A DNA stretch of 64,000 nt from an uncultured Bacteroidales bacterium (GTDB lineage: Bacteria; Bacteroidota; Bacteroidia; Bacteroidales; Paludibacteraceae), in NCBI GenBank assembly GCA_937907165.1, contig CALCUH010000010.1, positions 1 to 64,000 of the forward strand, given 5' to 3'. Positions 9,470-17,901 of this stretch are shown piece by piece. Position 1 is the first letter of the stretch; each line of letters begins with the position of its first letter. Both the position numbers and the translations under genes were made by a program. The notes beneath the pieces are model-generated. The model was not told where the DNA came from. It made no database searches and saw only the letters and a list, made by a program, of their open reading frames with translations.

Positions 9470-9779
9470 GTCTTTTCTTGGTCGCGGCGACAAACCGCGT
9501 ATCATTTTCCCGCGTCAGCGGTTGATTTGGAATACCCCTTCACGATTGGAATAACCAACCGCGCCGACATTATACTCTCTGAAGGTTCTCATTGCTGAGC
9601 TTCCCTGCGGATTCCTTTCGGTTCCCGTGCGAGATGATCCAACTCGCAGCCATACAGCCAATTTCGTCGGTTTTGCCAATACTCCCTTGCTATAAAATAG
9701 CTCGTTCCGTGTCGCCACCAGAGTATATGTGGGCACAATCATGAAACCCGTCAATTTGGGTCTACCCACAGATTTGACT
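9470..9779 (-). ncRNA. structured RNA at the tape-measure insertion, possibly HEARO/omega-RNA-like
   Basis: Where the tape-measure frame leaves its family-like sequence (about 9779), the minus strand turns into a densely paired sequence. Visible helices are GTGGG/CCCAC around a GACCC/GGGTT stem, GCTAT/ATAGC, and a 7-bp GCGGTTG/CAACCGC stem enclosing AAGGGGTATTCC; a GACGCG/CGCG element lies at the end. The segment is translatable as the last ~90 codons of the tape-measure fragment, but its composition is that of RNA structure. The GGGGTATTC...CAACCGC block resembles, from memory, the HEARO (IscB omega-RNA) class. No IscB, TnpB or HNH protein follows it. Class assignment is a hypothesis; the presence of structure is well supported. 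Confidence 0.45.
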
Positions 9780-10354
9780 GCCTTTACCGCATTTACGACA
9801 AGCGATGTAACAAAGACAGATCCAAAAAGTCCTAAATTCTCAGTCGCAAAAGCAATCACATCAGAAAACGTCTGCAGTACCGCAACTACGTTTTTGATGT
9901 CATCGGACTGAAAAAGGCTCTGCGCCACGCCCACCCAAGTTTCCCGGAGAGCGTTCAGCCGATATTCAATCGACTGATAAATATTGTTCATTTCTGCCTC
10001 GGCGCTTCCGGCAGAATTTTTCATGGTTTCGATTGCGCTCGATGCGCTCTCGAAGTTTTTCAGAATTGCAGCACCAACCTGAGCGCGATTCTTGCCGAAC
10101 AGCGTTTCCAAGAGGTTTGCTTGATTTTTATCGTTTAATTCATCCCAGATATTGGAAATGTCGTTTAGAATGTCATAGGTTGAGCGATATTCATTTCGTG
10201 TATCGTCAGTAAAAATACTTATCCCGCGGAAGCCATTGCTGGCAACCTTCGTGAGATCTGCGATATCGCCAGTGAGAGACGAGATTTCTTCTGAAAATTC
10301 CTCGGTTTCTTCATCGTAACCGCGGATACGTAAACTGATTCTTGATATTATATG
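9515..10354 (-). CDS. tail tape measure protein, middle exon
   Basis: Starting right after the intron's 3' splice site (10355), the frame reads HIISRISLRIRGYDEETEE... and includes FGKNRAQVGAAILKNF and AEMNNIYQSIEYRLNALRETWVGVAQ. These are strongly typical of phage tape-measure proteins of the TMP/TP901 kind. Family-like sequence ends near AVKAVKSVG (about 9780). The following residues to the TGA at 9515 are a translation of the structured RNA there. With exon 1 spliced, the joined product would carry about 800 + 190 genuine tape-measure residues before the insertion. Confidence 0.8.
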   Translation of the reverse strand, partial: HIISRISLRIRGYDEETEEFSEEISSLTGDIADLTKVASNGFRGISIFTDDTRNEYRSTYDILNDISNIWDELNDKNQANLLETLFGKNRAQVGAAILKNFESASSAIETMKNSAGSAEAEMNNIYQSIEYRLNALRETWVGVAQSLFQSDDIKNVVAVLQTFSDVIAFATENLGLFGSVFVTSLVVNAVKAVKSVGRPKLTGFMIVPTYTLVATRNELFYSKGVLAKPTKLAVWLRVGSSRTGTERNPQGSSAMRTFREYNVGAVGYSNREGVFQINR

Positions 10355-10375
10355 CGGTCGCAACTCGCATAAACT

Positions 10376-11161
10376 TTAGGTTAATAGGTTATCTAACTTT
10401 CTTTCTTTTAGTTGCTCGATGATATATTGCTTCATGTTTTTGCGTTCCCAATACGGTACAATTATCATCGAAATATTATGATCCCTACAATAGTCGATCT
10501 TTATTTTATCTCTTAGGGAGGTCTGCGTGTAGATACGCATTTTCTCTGGATCATTTCTACCGGCAGGATAAGCCGGATAGTAATGTTGTTCTCCGTTGTA
10601 CTCAAAGGCAACATTGTTTTCGATATTGAAGGCGTCAAATTTGAGCCGTCTTCTATAGACGCACCCGTCTATCTTGTGTTGCGTGACATACTCGATTCCG
10701 AGTTCATCTAAGGTGAGTAACATTGTTTTCTCTCCGAGCGACATAGAACACATCGGGCACCCTGCAGTTCTGTTCAAGAGATTCGCCGGAACACCCATCC
10801 ATTCATGTCCATCAAGCAAGCACTTGCAAAGGATTTTCGTGTGTGTATTGACATAACTCCCGAGAACTAAAATATCCGGATTGACCGTATGTAATTGCGC
10901 AACGAACTCGTCATGCTTTTTGGTTTCTCCGGCAATAGCTTTTGCCTTACCGCAAATCGGACATCCACATCCCATCTTTGTCAGGCAACTCGTGCTGGTT
11001 GTCCATACATTTCCGCATATTTTGCATCTACACGTAATTGGTTTGTTAATACCGATATAGTCGGAGATAATTTCAACATTTGGATTGATAACCTCTCCGC
11101 GGATGTCATCTGTTGTTTTATACCGACCAGTACAAAAAGCGCACCCATGAGAATAATGCAT
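10376..11161 (-). CDS. intron-encoded homing endonuclease, zinc-finger repeats plus Vsr/EDxHD-like nuclease domain
   Basis: 261 residues from ATG 11161. Treble-clef/zinc-ribbon repeats come first (CAFC, CRCKICGNVW, GCPICG, CKCLLDGHEW, GCPMCS). The C-terminal nuclease half has LGIEYVTQHKI, RRLKFDAFNI and NNVAFEYNGEQHY, the pattern of the very-short-patch-repair-like homing nucleases found in phage introns. It would cleave intron-less tape-measure alleles. The same frame stays open upstream to about 11330 and codes for another zinc-ribbon-like repeat (EFICPRHTEKG...), but no ATG, GTG or TTG follows the upstream TAG. The N-terminus has therefore either lost its start or uses an unusual one. Confidence 0.8.
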   Translation of the reverse strand: MHYSHGCAFCTGRYKTTDDIRGEVINPNVEIISDYIGINKPITCRCKICGNVWTTSTSCLTKMGCGCPICGKAKAIAGETKKHDEFVAQLHTVNPDILVLGSYVNTHTKILCKCLLDGHEWMGVPANLLNRTAGCPMCSMSLGEKTMLLTLDELGIEYVTQHKIDGCVYRRRLKFDAFNIENNVAFEYNGEQHYYPAYPAGRNDPEKMRIYTQTSLRDKIKIDYCRDHNISMIIVPYWERKNMKQYIIEQLKERKLDNLLT

Positions 11162-11344
11162 GAGATGATACCAGTCCTTGCTCTGAATACCCTTCTCTGT
11201 ATGCCGTGGGCAAATAAATTCTACGATATACCCCCTACCTTTTTCGTAATGGTATCCGACATAATCGAGGCATTTATCTTTACAATATTGTTTATAATCT
11301 TCTTCTGAATACTTTTTCGTACATCTTCCTCTTACCTATAAACC

Positions 11345-11720
11345 TAAAAATTCTCATGCCCTCGCATGAGAATAGACTATTCCTTGTCCCTCGCATCACT
11401 GCGGTAGGGTCATACCTTTTCGATTTAAGGGGTTTTCACCCACGCCTTAGCTTGCGCCCTACGATTATTGACACAGATATTCGGGATTTCCACCCTTATT
11501 CTCCAGTCCGTGTCTCGACATGAATCCAGTCGTTGAACCTTCACCCTCGTCTGATAGCTCATGGTCTGAGCATACGTTAGGGTGCTTGGATGCAGAGCTG
11601 TGATTATTACAGCGTTTAGGCTTTTGACCATGCGCCATCCTATCGTTGTTTCTACTTTCGTACCATCATAGGCTCCTTTCGGGTCTATTGTGGTGATAGG
11701 CTTTACACTTTACCTGCAAT
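11345..11720 (-). ncRNA. second large structured RNA inside the intron, ending in a terminator-like hairpin
   Basis: Minus-strand sequence downstream of the group I core folds into many helices. CCTATC/GATAGG closes a three-way junction with GAAA-type hairpins. CATGGTC/GACCATG encloses GCTGT/ACAGC and GCAT/ATGC hairpins. The loop CACCCT can pair with AGGGTG further on as a pseudoknot. GACACGG/CTGTGTC and GTAGGG/CCCTAC enclose further hairpins. It ends with ATTCTCATGC/GCATGAGAAT plus TTTTT (11345-11375). A GTTCAACGACT...AATAGTC pair resembles the conserved R and S (P7) elements of group I introns, but the order of the other helices does not fit a second standard core. Identity unknown. Confidence 0.55.
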
Positions 11721-12074
11721 TAAATATGTTCTGCTGTACATATTCCTATATACAAAGACAATAGTTTGTCTTCAGCGCATTCAATCTGTTACTTTCACTC
11801 AGCTATGAGTTACTAACCATCGTAAGATGGCGGATAAGTCCTTCGGCTTATCTCTCACACTTCATTTTCGATTATTCTGTGAGTTCGGACTGTATGTTCA
11901 CCCCGCATCACGGGGGAGTGGCGAAACCGGATGCGTCGCCGTTCCGGTGTTACAGTCTCTCGGCATTCTTTATATTATGTAATAAAGTCTTTGCTCGGTC
12001 TTGTCCGTCCCCGGATTTTAACCGATATAGCCACTTTCTCAAGCTACATTACTGTAGCTCCGGGCAATCATTTT

Positions 12075-14477
12075 ACCCGCTTCTCTCGCGTCTCTCGTGA
12101 TTTCAATCGCCGCAGTCGCGAGCGCAATCGTCTGGTCAAACGTATTGTTCGCCGCAGCCATCGCAGAAGACGATTCGAGCAGGGCGTTTACAATATCTGA
12201 GTTGGTAACTGCATATTTGTTACCTATTTCATTTACCTTCGATATAATCCCGTCAAGAGTATCCTCGACTTCAATATCAAACGCCTTGATGATACTGATA
12301 AGCCCGTCTGTCGCGCTGGAAATGTCAAGGTCTTCCGAAATTGACGAGAAAATAGACGAGTTTCGCGCCAGCACAGCTGCTTGATTCAGGGTGTAACCAA
12401 GACGCGACCACTCAGCGGTTTGGGAAATAACTTCCTGCGTCGTTGATCCCAGTTCCTTTGCGGTCTTGTTGGCATTCACATAAAATCGCCGATACTCGTC
12501 CGAGGTTGCTTCCGTTGTCTTTCGCAGATCGATCATGGCGGTATTCAGATCAATTACAGATTTAATACCGCTCTTGGCAATGCCAAACGCCTTAAACAGA
12601 ATAGTAGTAGCTGAAAGCCACTGTGTTACCTTTCCGAGATTGTTCCTCAGCGTGTCGAAGAACCCCATCGTGTTCTTCCCTGCCGCCTTAACCTCAGATT
12701 TGAATGCTGCAAATTGTGCCTGCCATCTTTCCAAAGCCTGAGGGTTATCTATCGCTTCATACGATTCTTGGAGTTCATCGAACACCTTATTCAGACCCTT
12801 GTCGGAACGGAATGCACTCCACTGTCGTGAAATCGCTTCAAGGGCTGCCTTCGCTTTCTTGAGGTTGATTTCGTACTTGTCATCGAGCAATTCAATTCGC
12901 TCGGTGCGTTTCAGGGCAGATATCTCCTTGTTGCAACCCCGGATTGCCTCTTGCAGATTTCCCCACGCGGATATCTTTTCTTTGTCGGTCTTTGCATTCG
13001 CAAACTCACGCATAGCCGTATCCATCTGCACGATACGGTTTTTGAGTTCCTCAGTCGGGTTGGCGAGCGTCGCAAACCGGGTGTGAATATCGCTGACAAC
13101 GCTCGGCATCGTCTGCATCGCCTTGGTAATATTGTTCGCCTGATCTGCGAGTTCCGCAGCCTGCGTGTTCAGCTCTGCCCCGCGCTCAACCTGAGATATG
13201 ATATATTCGGCACTTTTCTTCGACGCTTGAGCGACATCGTCATACGCGGAAATTTGAGATCGAATAGCGGCAGCATTTTCATTCTGAATAGCCAGTTCCT
13301 GTTTCAGAGCGGCATATTTTTGCGAACTGCTGTCTGTCTGATTCATCTCCTTCATGATCGACAGAGACTTATCTTTGGTACGACTCAGCGCGTCATAGAG
13401 CTTGTCAAGCTCACGAACGCGCTCAGAAAACGCAGCCACCCTCGATTTCAATGTGTCGAAATCGTTGAGGAATCTTGTGAGCCCCTCGCCGCTTGAAACA
13501 GAATCAAGTGTACCGCGTAGCTCGGTCATGGATTTCTCGAAATCCTGTGTGTAAAGTCCTGCGGATTTGAGCTTGCTGGCGTACTGGTCGAGCTCATTTC
13601 CCTTCTCGATCTTGATCGTGCCAATATCCTTCGTCCGCAAGCTGGTCGCCACATACTCCGCGTTTTGATATTCCTTAATTAAACGCTTCAGCGCCGCGAT
13701 CTGGCTTTCAATATTCGCCTGTTCTTGCTTGGAGAGTTTCCCACTGTTGTTTTGGAGAGAAGCAATAGCGACATTCACGTCGGAAATAGCACTCTCAACG
13801 TCGGCGATATGCCCTTCGTCAAGTAGCTTCTTTGGCGAAGACAGCCCTTGGTAAACAGCGCTGAGTGAAGCAACTGCATCAACCTGCTTCCTGATATATG
13901 CAGATCGCTCGTCGTTGTTTGCCGCGATGACCTTTTGAGCCCTTTCCTCTGCCTGACGCTGTGCTTCAAGATTGAGTGCTACATTTTTTGTGGTAATTAC
14001 AGCGTCTTCATTTTCCGCGTTATAGGTTTGGAGCAACGATACAGACCGACCAAGCTGATCTGTCCCCTGTACTGTGAGCGACAACAGAGATTCTGCCTGT
14101 CCTTTCGCCCCCTCCCATTTCGCCGACACTCTGTCGATCTGGATACCCATATCTCCGAGGCTCTCGGACATAGCGGAGATTATGTCGTCATTCGCGCCTA
14201 TAGCCTGAAGCTCATCGTGGAGTTTCCGTGCCGACGTGTCGTCCAGCGATACCTTGATTCCCACCGGATGCGCTGATAAAGTCTTACTAACCGCGTGTAC
14301 ATATTGTTGCGCTTGTACACCGGCGTGTTCATCCAGAGAAACGCGGATTTTTATATCTCCGCGTTGATTTACTTTTGCGGCAATCGAAGGGAGCTGCGAC
14401 GAAATCTTTTGCGCCGATCCTTCTTCGTCCGCCGATAATGTCGTCGATAGAACTATTTTCAGATCTTCATCTCCCAT
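12075..14477 (-). CDS. tail tape measure protein, N-terminal exon
   Basis: Starts at ATG 14477 after GGGAGG. About 801 exonic residues: a beta-like start (IVLSTTLSADEEGSAQKISSQLP), long coiled coils, then the conserved tape-measure core with WLSATTILFKAFGIAKSG, AEWSRLGYTLNQAAVLARNSS and ALLESSSAMAAANNTFDQTIALATAAIEITRD. The unspliced frame runs 12 codons into the intron and stops at 12039. It sets tail length and is the scaffold on which the tail tube is built. The interruption lies at the most conserved stretch of the family, as is usual for homing introns. Confidence 0.88.
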
Positions 14478-14494
14478 GATATTCCTCCCTTCTC

Positions 14495-15004
14495 TTAAAA
14501 GTCTACATTTCTAATCCCCTGTCTGCGTAACCCGGCAGCCAGACTCACAACGTGCATCCGACTGCGTTTCAGATCAGAAATTGTTCGCGCCGTAAATGGA
14601 CGCGGAGCCATATACCTGCCTTTTTTAGATGGATAATCATAAACATATCCGCGATAGTTGTGCCCGTATTCGATCAATTCGGGAAGGATTTTGTTGTCAG
14701 TAACATTCGAGTTATCAATGCACCCGCCCAGATTTGGTACAGTACGGTTCACAACAGCCATACGACCGTCTTTTGCCTTTCCGCCAAGGATGCGGATGTT
14801 CTCCATATCGCCCATTCCGCCCCAGTCGCCCCGCCGATCATACAGCTTCGGTTCGTATACGTCGTACACTTCCTCTTTGATCGCAACTGCTTCTGTGACC
14901 TGCACAACCTTGAAAACCTCGCGGTTCAGAGCATCATCAATCTTCTTCGGCAGAACTTTTGTATTCGCGTATTGCAAGGCGTCCCGAATTGACCCGAACT
15001 CCAT
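14495..15004 (-). CDS. tail assembly/completion-like protein
   Basis: 169 residues; ATG 15004 is preferred over an in-frame TTG two codons upstream because GAGGG precedes it. The GDWGGMGDMENIRILGGKAKDG segment and the C-terminal YMAPRPFTARTISDLKRS..LAAGLRRQGI resemble HK97 gp10-like tail completion proteins. Start and previous stop overlap within a few bases, so it is coupled to the upstream gene. It sits directly before the tape measure. Family assignment tentative. Confidence 0.6.
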   Translation of the reverse strand: MEFGSIRDALQYANTKVLPKKIDDALNREVFKVVQVTEAVAIKEEVYDVYEPKLYDRRGDWGGMGDMENIRILGGKAKDGRMAVVNRTVPNLGGCIDNSNVTDNKILPELIEYGHNYRGYVYDYPSKKGRYMAPRPFTARTISDLKRSRMHVVSLAAGLRRQGIRNVDF

Positions 15005-15006
15005 AG

Positions 15007-15630
15007 TCAACCCTCAGATGCGCCTTGATATGTCAGGATAGCCTCCACGATATTAGTCTCAGCGGTTGCTTCGGACAACACCTGTGCGTATTTCATCAAA
15101 GAATCCGTATCGATGCTGGCAATTTTATTTAATACGGCTTTTGCCTCATCAGCAATTTCATCAATTTTTCTCAAAAGATCGCTGTTCGTCGTATGACGAT
15201 TAGCGTAATCCACAACCGCAGAATCACACACCTCGTTCAGATATGCGGTCAGTGCTTTATACCTGCCATCAGAAAGATCGTCGAAGCACAGCGTATCATA
15301 CATATCCGCCATTGCATCAATATCCATCAGGCTTTCACCATCATCGCCGCGTTCGTTTCGCAGGGACAAAACAGGGAGGTCAGTACAAATCTGGATGACA
15401 GTTGCCTTAAATACGGGTTGGTAATATTCCGGGCGGTAATTCCCTTCTCCGTCAAAACAGGCACTCAGGACACGTCTGACAAAAATCCCAACTTCCGAGG
15501 CAGTGAGCTTAGTCTTGATATGTACGACAATCTCACTGTCGCCAAACGGATATTTCTGTTCAATCACAGTATTTTCAGGCATTTTTGCCTTCATATATTT
15601 TCGCATCGTTTTAACAGCAATTTTCTTCAT
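15007..15630 (-). CDS. putative tail assembly chaperone-like protein
   Basis: 207 residues when started at ATG 15630, which has AAAGGA upstream; an earlier in-frame start lies inside the previous gene. Basic N-terminus (MKKIAVKTMRKYMKAK), then an acidic helical body. Position between the tube protein and the tape measure is that of tail chaperones. No slippery heptamer is obvious at its end. No family recognised from sequence. Confidence 0.5.
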   Translation of the reverse strand: MKKIAVKTMRKYMKAKMPENTVIEQKYPFGDSEIVVHIKTKLTASEVGIFVRRVLSACFDGEGNYRPEYYQPVFKATVIQICTDLPVLSLRNERGDDGESLMDIDAMADMYDTLCFDDLSDGRYKALTAYLNEVCDSAVVDYANRHTTNSDLLRKIDEIADEAKAVLNKIASIDTDSLMKYAQVLSEATAETNIVEAILTYQGASEG

Positions 15631-16081
15631 TCGCAATTTTTCCTTTCTTTTCTGCGAGCTTGGCATATTTGCGCCTTCTCGCGCATTCTTCATATGAAAT
15701 CCATCCACCGTACTTGGCAACAAATGTGACCCAGATATAATCAATGTCTGGATACACGTACCAGAATAACTTTCTTTTCAGCTTCGCCACAGCGTCCGGC
15801 ATCCCCTTAATATCGATAACACGCTCGTGCCCGTCAGCATATTGGATGTAAAAATCAGCCACATAAGTAATTGCTTTGACAGTTTTGGAATCCTTTGTAA
15901 ATTTCGGTTGCAGCACATAAGGCTTCTGAAGCTCATAATGACTGATCTTGCCGCTTTCCACACCGGGCAAAACAACATCGCGGTAGTACCGCATTTCCAT
16001 CACACTGTCGAATACAATTCCGTTGAATGTTCTCTTAGACGTTTCCTTCTCAACATTGTATTTTGTTCTTGATTTCGTCAT
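15611..16081 (-). CDS. DUF1064-type phage nuclease-like protein
   Basis: 156 residues from ATG 16081. The pattern RTFNGIVFDSVMEMRYY ... ELQKPYVLQPKF ... YVADFYIQY ... VIDIKG is the signature of the DUF1064 family. This is a PD-(D/E)xK-like fold with the catalytic Asp in VADF and the Asp/Lys in IDIKG, usually found in phage replication or recombination gene sets. Finding it in the tail module is unusual. The 3' end overlaps the next gene by 20 bases. A terminator-like hairpin lies just upstream of the start, so expression may be reduced or independent. Confidence 0.75.
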   Translation of the reverse strand: MTKSRTKYNVEKETSKRTFNGIVFDSVMEMRYYRDVVLPGVESGKISHYELQKPYVLQPKFTKDSKTVKAITYVADFYIQYADGHERVIDIKGMPDAVAKLKRKLFWYVYPDIDYIWVTFVAKYGGWISYEECARRRKYAKLAEKKGKIANEENCC

Positions 16082-16085
16082 CGTC

Positions 16086-16117
16086 AAAAATTGGGAGGAC
16101 AAGAAAACTGTCCTCCC
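16086..16117 (-). terminator. intrinsic terminator in the tail operon
   Basis: Minus-strand GGGAGGAC, a nine-base loop, GTCCTCCC and AATTTTTG. It follows the stop of the small Cys-rich gene by about 10 bases and would limit read-through from the highly expressed tail-tube unit into downstream genes. Confidence 0.75.
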
Positions 16118-16126
16118 TTCCTCGTT

Positions 16127-16372
16127 CTATGAAAATATATCTTCGAGCAAAGCCCGAACGTCAGGCTTGTACTCCGCGTTACTATTCTCTATGCCATGAC
16201 GGGCTAACGCCTCACGCGCACAACTTTTGTCATGCGTAGTGCGGTATTCCATCAGGACGCATAAAATATAGTAATGCGTTAATGTGTCGGTGTGGATGCG
16301 CCAACTCTTGTTATGCTCGCAAATACTGCAAGTTTCGTATGACGTCCCGCACACCTTGCACTCCCGGATCAT
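16127..16372 (-). CDS. small Cys-rich zinc-binding-like protein
   Basis: 81 residues. Two CxxC pairs close together near the N-terminus (CKVCGTSYETCSICEH) form a likely zinc knuckle, followed by a helical segment and an acidic end. Its ATG overlaps the tail-tube TGA (ATGA), so it is translationally coupled to it. It ends in TAG. Function unknown. Confidence 0.65.
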   Translation of the reverse strand: MIRECKVCGTSYETCSICEHNKSWRIHTDTLTHYYILCVLMEYRTTHDKSCAREALARHGIENSNAEYKPDVRALLEDIFS

Positions 16373-17145
16373 TCGGTGAACAGGAAGTAGCAGAGTTCCG
16401 CAGAATCGGAGCAGTAATCCTTCAGCGCAGAGAAGGAGAACGGGTGCGTACCCTCGGTCGTCAGATTGATAGAGAAGTTGTTGTCGATCTGTGCCTTCGG
16501 GAACACAATCGTCATACGTCTCTTAGCGGCGGAGTTGCAGATCTCAGCCGCAAGGATATCAACGATATATCCCGCCGCGACTGCGTTTTCTTCGGATTTG
16601 TCCGTAAGTTTCAGACCGCTTGTAGCGGTAAACTCATACAGCACACCGATCTGTGCAGCATCAACATCATCGGGAAGCGTAATAATCTTTCCGGAAATAG
16701 ATGCGTCATCTTCGCCAGAACCGACAGCCAGAGATTCTCCGACGTTTTTGTCCTCGGTCATCAGGTAAATGTAACCCGGTGCCGTTTTAGGGGTGTGAGT
16801 AAGCGTTGCCGTACTGGAACTGCTCGAAGTCACGACATCAATAACCTCGAACAGCTTACCAGTAATAGTAGTCTCAGAGCTTGCTTCTTCCAGTTCGGCT
16901 CCAAGCTGTGCTGCAAGCAGCGTGGAAGAAATGACGGAACCCTCGCCAGAGAAGGTTACCCCCTTCGCACCGGCAAACCGCGCCAGCAGAACGCCATCGG
17001 CGTCAGTCTTGTCTTTTGATTCACCCGTGAATGCGATTTGAGGGTTCTCAATGTTAGTCATCGTCCAGTCAACCATACCGGTAGTCAGATTTTCCTGCGT
17101 GACACGACGGACCTTATCGATCATATAGTCTCTTACAGAAGGCAT
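16369..17145 (-). CDS. major tail (tube) protein
   Basis: 258 residues. Beta-rich, with GAKGVTFSGEGSVIS and a repeated Ser/Thr stretch (SSSSSTATLTHTP) in the middle, a pattern of siphovirus tube proteins. The preceding ribosome site (AAGGAAG) and the terminator one small gene downstream fit high expression. Lies between connector genes and the tape measure, where the tube protein is expected. Confidence 0.78.
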   Translation of the reverse strand: MPSVRDYMIDKVRRVTQENLTTGMVDWTMTNIENPQIAFTGESKDKTDADGVLLARFAGAKGVTFSGEGSVISSTLLAAQLGAELEEASSETTITGKLFEVIDVVTSSSSSTATLTHTPKTAPGYIYLMTEDKNVGESLAVGSGEDDASISGKIITLPDDVDAAQIGVLYEFTATSGLKLTDKSEENAVAAGYIVDILAAEICNSAAKRRMTIVFPKAQIDNNFSINLTTEGTHPFSFSALKDYCSDSAELCYFLFTE

Positions 17146-17178
17146 ATTTATATACTTCCTTTCTTGTGATTTTGTGGA

Positions 17179-17901
17179 TCACGAAATCCACATAAGCTCT
17201 TTTTTGCTGATTGACTTTGAATCAATCGAGCCGCTATAAACACCGTACATCAGGTGTTCATAATTCTTATTTTTCTGGACTCTTTCGACAGAATCCATGA
17301 AGACGCCGATGGGTAGCGACCACACATCATCAAACCGATATTTGAACTCCGAACTATTTGTCATTGCTGAAATGAGTGGAAGCAAAATGGATTGATATGG
17401 TTTCTTAGTTGCCAGATCACGCGCGTCCTTATCATCCTCGATCATGGCGTCGCGGGTGCTGTTGTTATAACCGGTATCTACATTTTTCTTCAGGTGATGC
17501 ACTTGCCTGAGATAATCTGTGAGATAATGGTGAATGGAACGGTCGATGATAACCCCGTCTTCGTTGCAAAGCACCAGTTCTCCTACCTTCTGATTCTCGA
17601 CGATCTGAAACGAACCCACGTTGAGATTTCCAAGCACAATCGACATATCTAACGTCTTGATGGTATTGAAGACCTGAAGAAACCATAAGTATTCATCAAT
17701 TTGCTCCCAATACGTCTTCATTGACTCCCATATAATCAGCTTGTGGTCTGCTGGAGTAGCACATAGATTTTGAATCAAAAAGTAATACTCACGTTCGCCA
17801 TAGCTGCAAATCTCATCAAGAGTAGGCTGCCGCATCGTGATATGCTGATTGATCTGATAGTCCCCGCCGCGAAACACACGAAGCGGATCGTTCATCGTCA
17901 T
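17179..17901 (-). CDS. conserved siphovirus tail-region protein
   Basis: 240 residues from the ATG that shares its A with the previous TGA (TGATG at 17903-17899). Contains FRGGDYQINQHITMRQPTLDEICSYGEREYY and a C-terminal LPIGVFMDSVERVQKNKNYEHLMYGVYSG. This N-terminal 'QPTLDEI..GE..Y' motif recurs in Firmicutes phages near tail chaperones. Likely a tail assembly protein; exact role not known. Confidence 0.62.
   Translation of the reverse strand: MTMNDPLRVFRGGDYQINQHITMRQPTLDEICSYGEREYYFLIQNLCATPADHKLIIWESMKTYWEQIDEYLWFLQVFNTIKTLDMSIVLGNLNVGSFQIVENQKVGELVLCNEDGVIIDRSIHHYLTDYLRQVHHLKKNVDTGYNNSTRDAMIEDDKDARDLATKKPYQSILLPLISAMTNSSEFKYRFDDVWSLPIGVFMDSVERVQKNKNYEHLMYGVYSGSIDSKSISKKELMWIS

Larger units (their letters stand above)
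10355..12074 (-). ncRNA. group I intron (IA-like core) in the tape-measure gene
   Basis: Exon 1 ends ...CGGGT (U at 12075). The intron starts AAAATGATTGCCCG, so CGGGU pairs with GCCCG as P1 with the U.G wobble at the splice site. Then come P2 (AGCTAC/GTAGCT), P3 (GTGGC/GCCAC), P4 (TCGGT/ACCGA), P5 (CCG/CGG), P6 (CTTTAT/ATAAAG) and P7 (GACTGT/ACAGTC). A stem between P7 and P3' (ACCGG/CCGGT) is the P7.1 hallmark of subgroup IA; P8 (CCCCG/CGGGG) and P9 (CTCAC/GTGAG) follow. The intron ends in G at 10355. Joining GGT to CAT restores the tape-measure frame with the residue spacing expected for the family (DAREAG|HIISRISLRIRG). The core occupies 12074-11800; the remaining 1.4 kb holds a second structured RNA and a nuclease gene, apparently as a P9 extension. 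Confidence 0.88.

Noticed and set aside
9178..9525. 115-codon plus-strand ORF after the moron terminator
   Set aside because: No ribosome site or promoter, random-looking composition, and it runs into the structured RNA region.
10355..12074. Group II intron
   Set aside because: No GUGYG start, no domain V or AY end; instead P1-P9 pairing and U/G boundary bases of a group I intron.
10355..12074. IStron (group I intron plus TnpB transposon)
   Set aside because: The protein inside has zinc-ribbon repeats and a Vsr-like nuclease pattern, not TnpB or a serine/tyrosine transposase.
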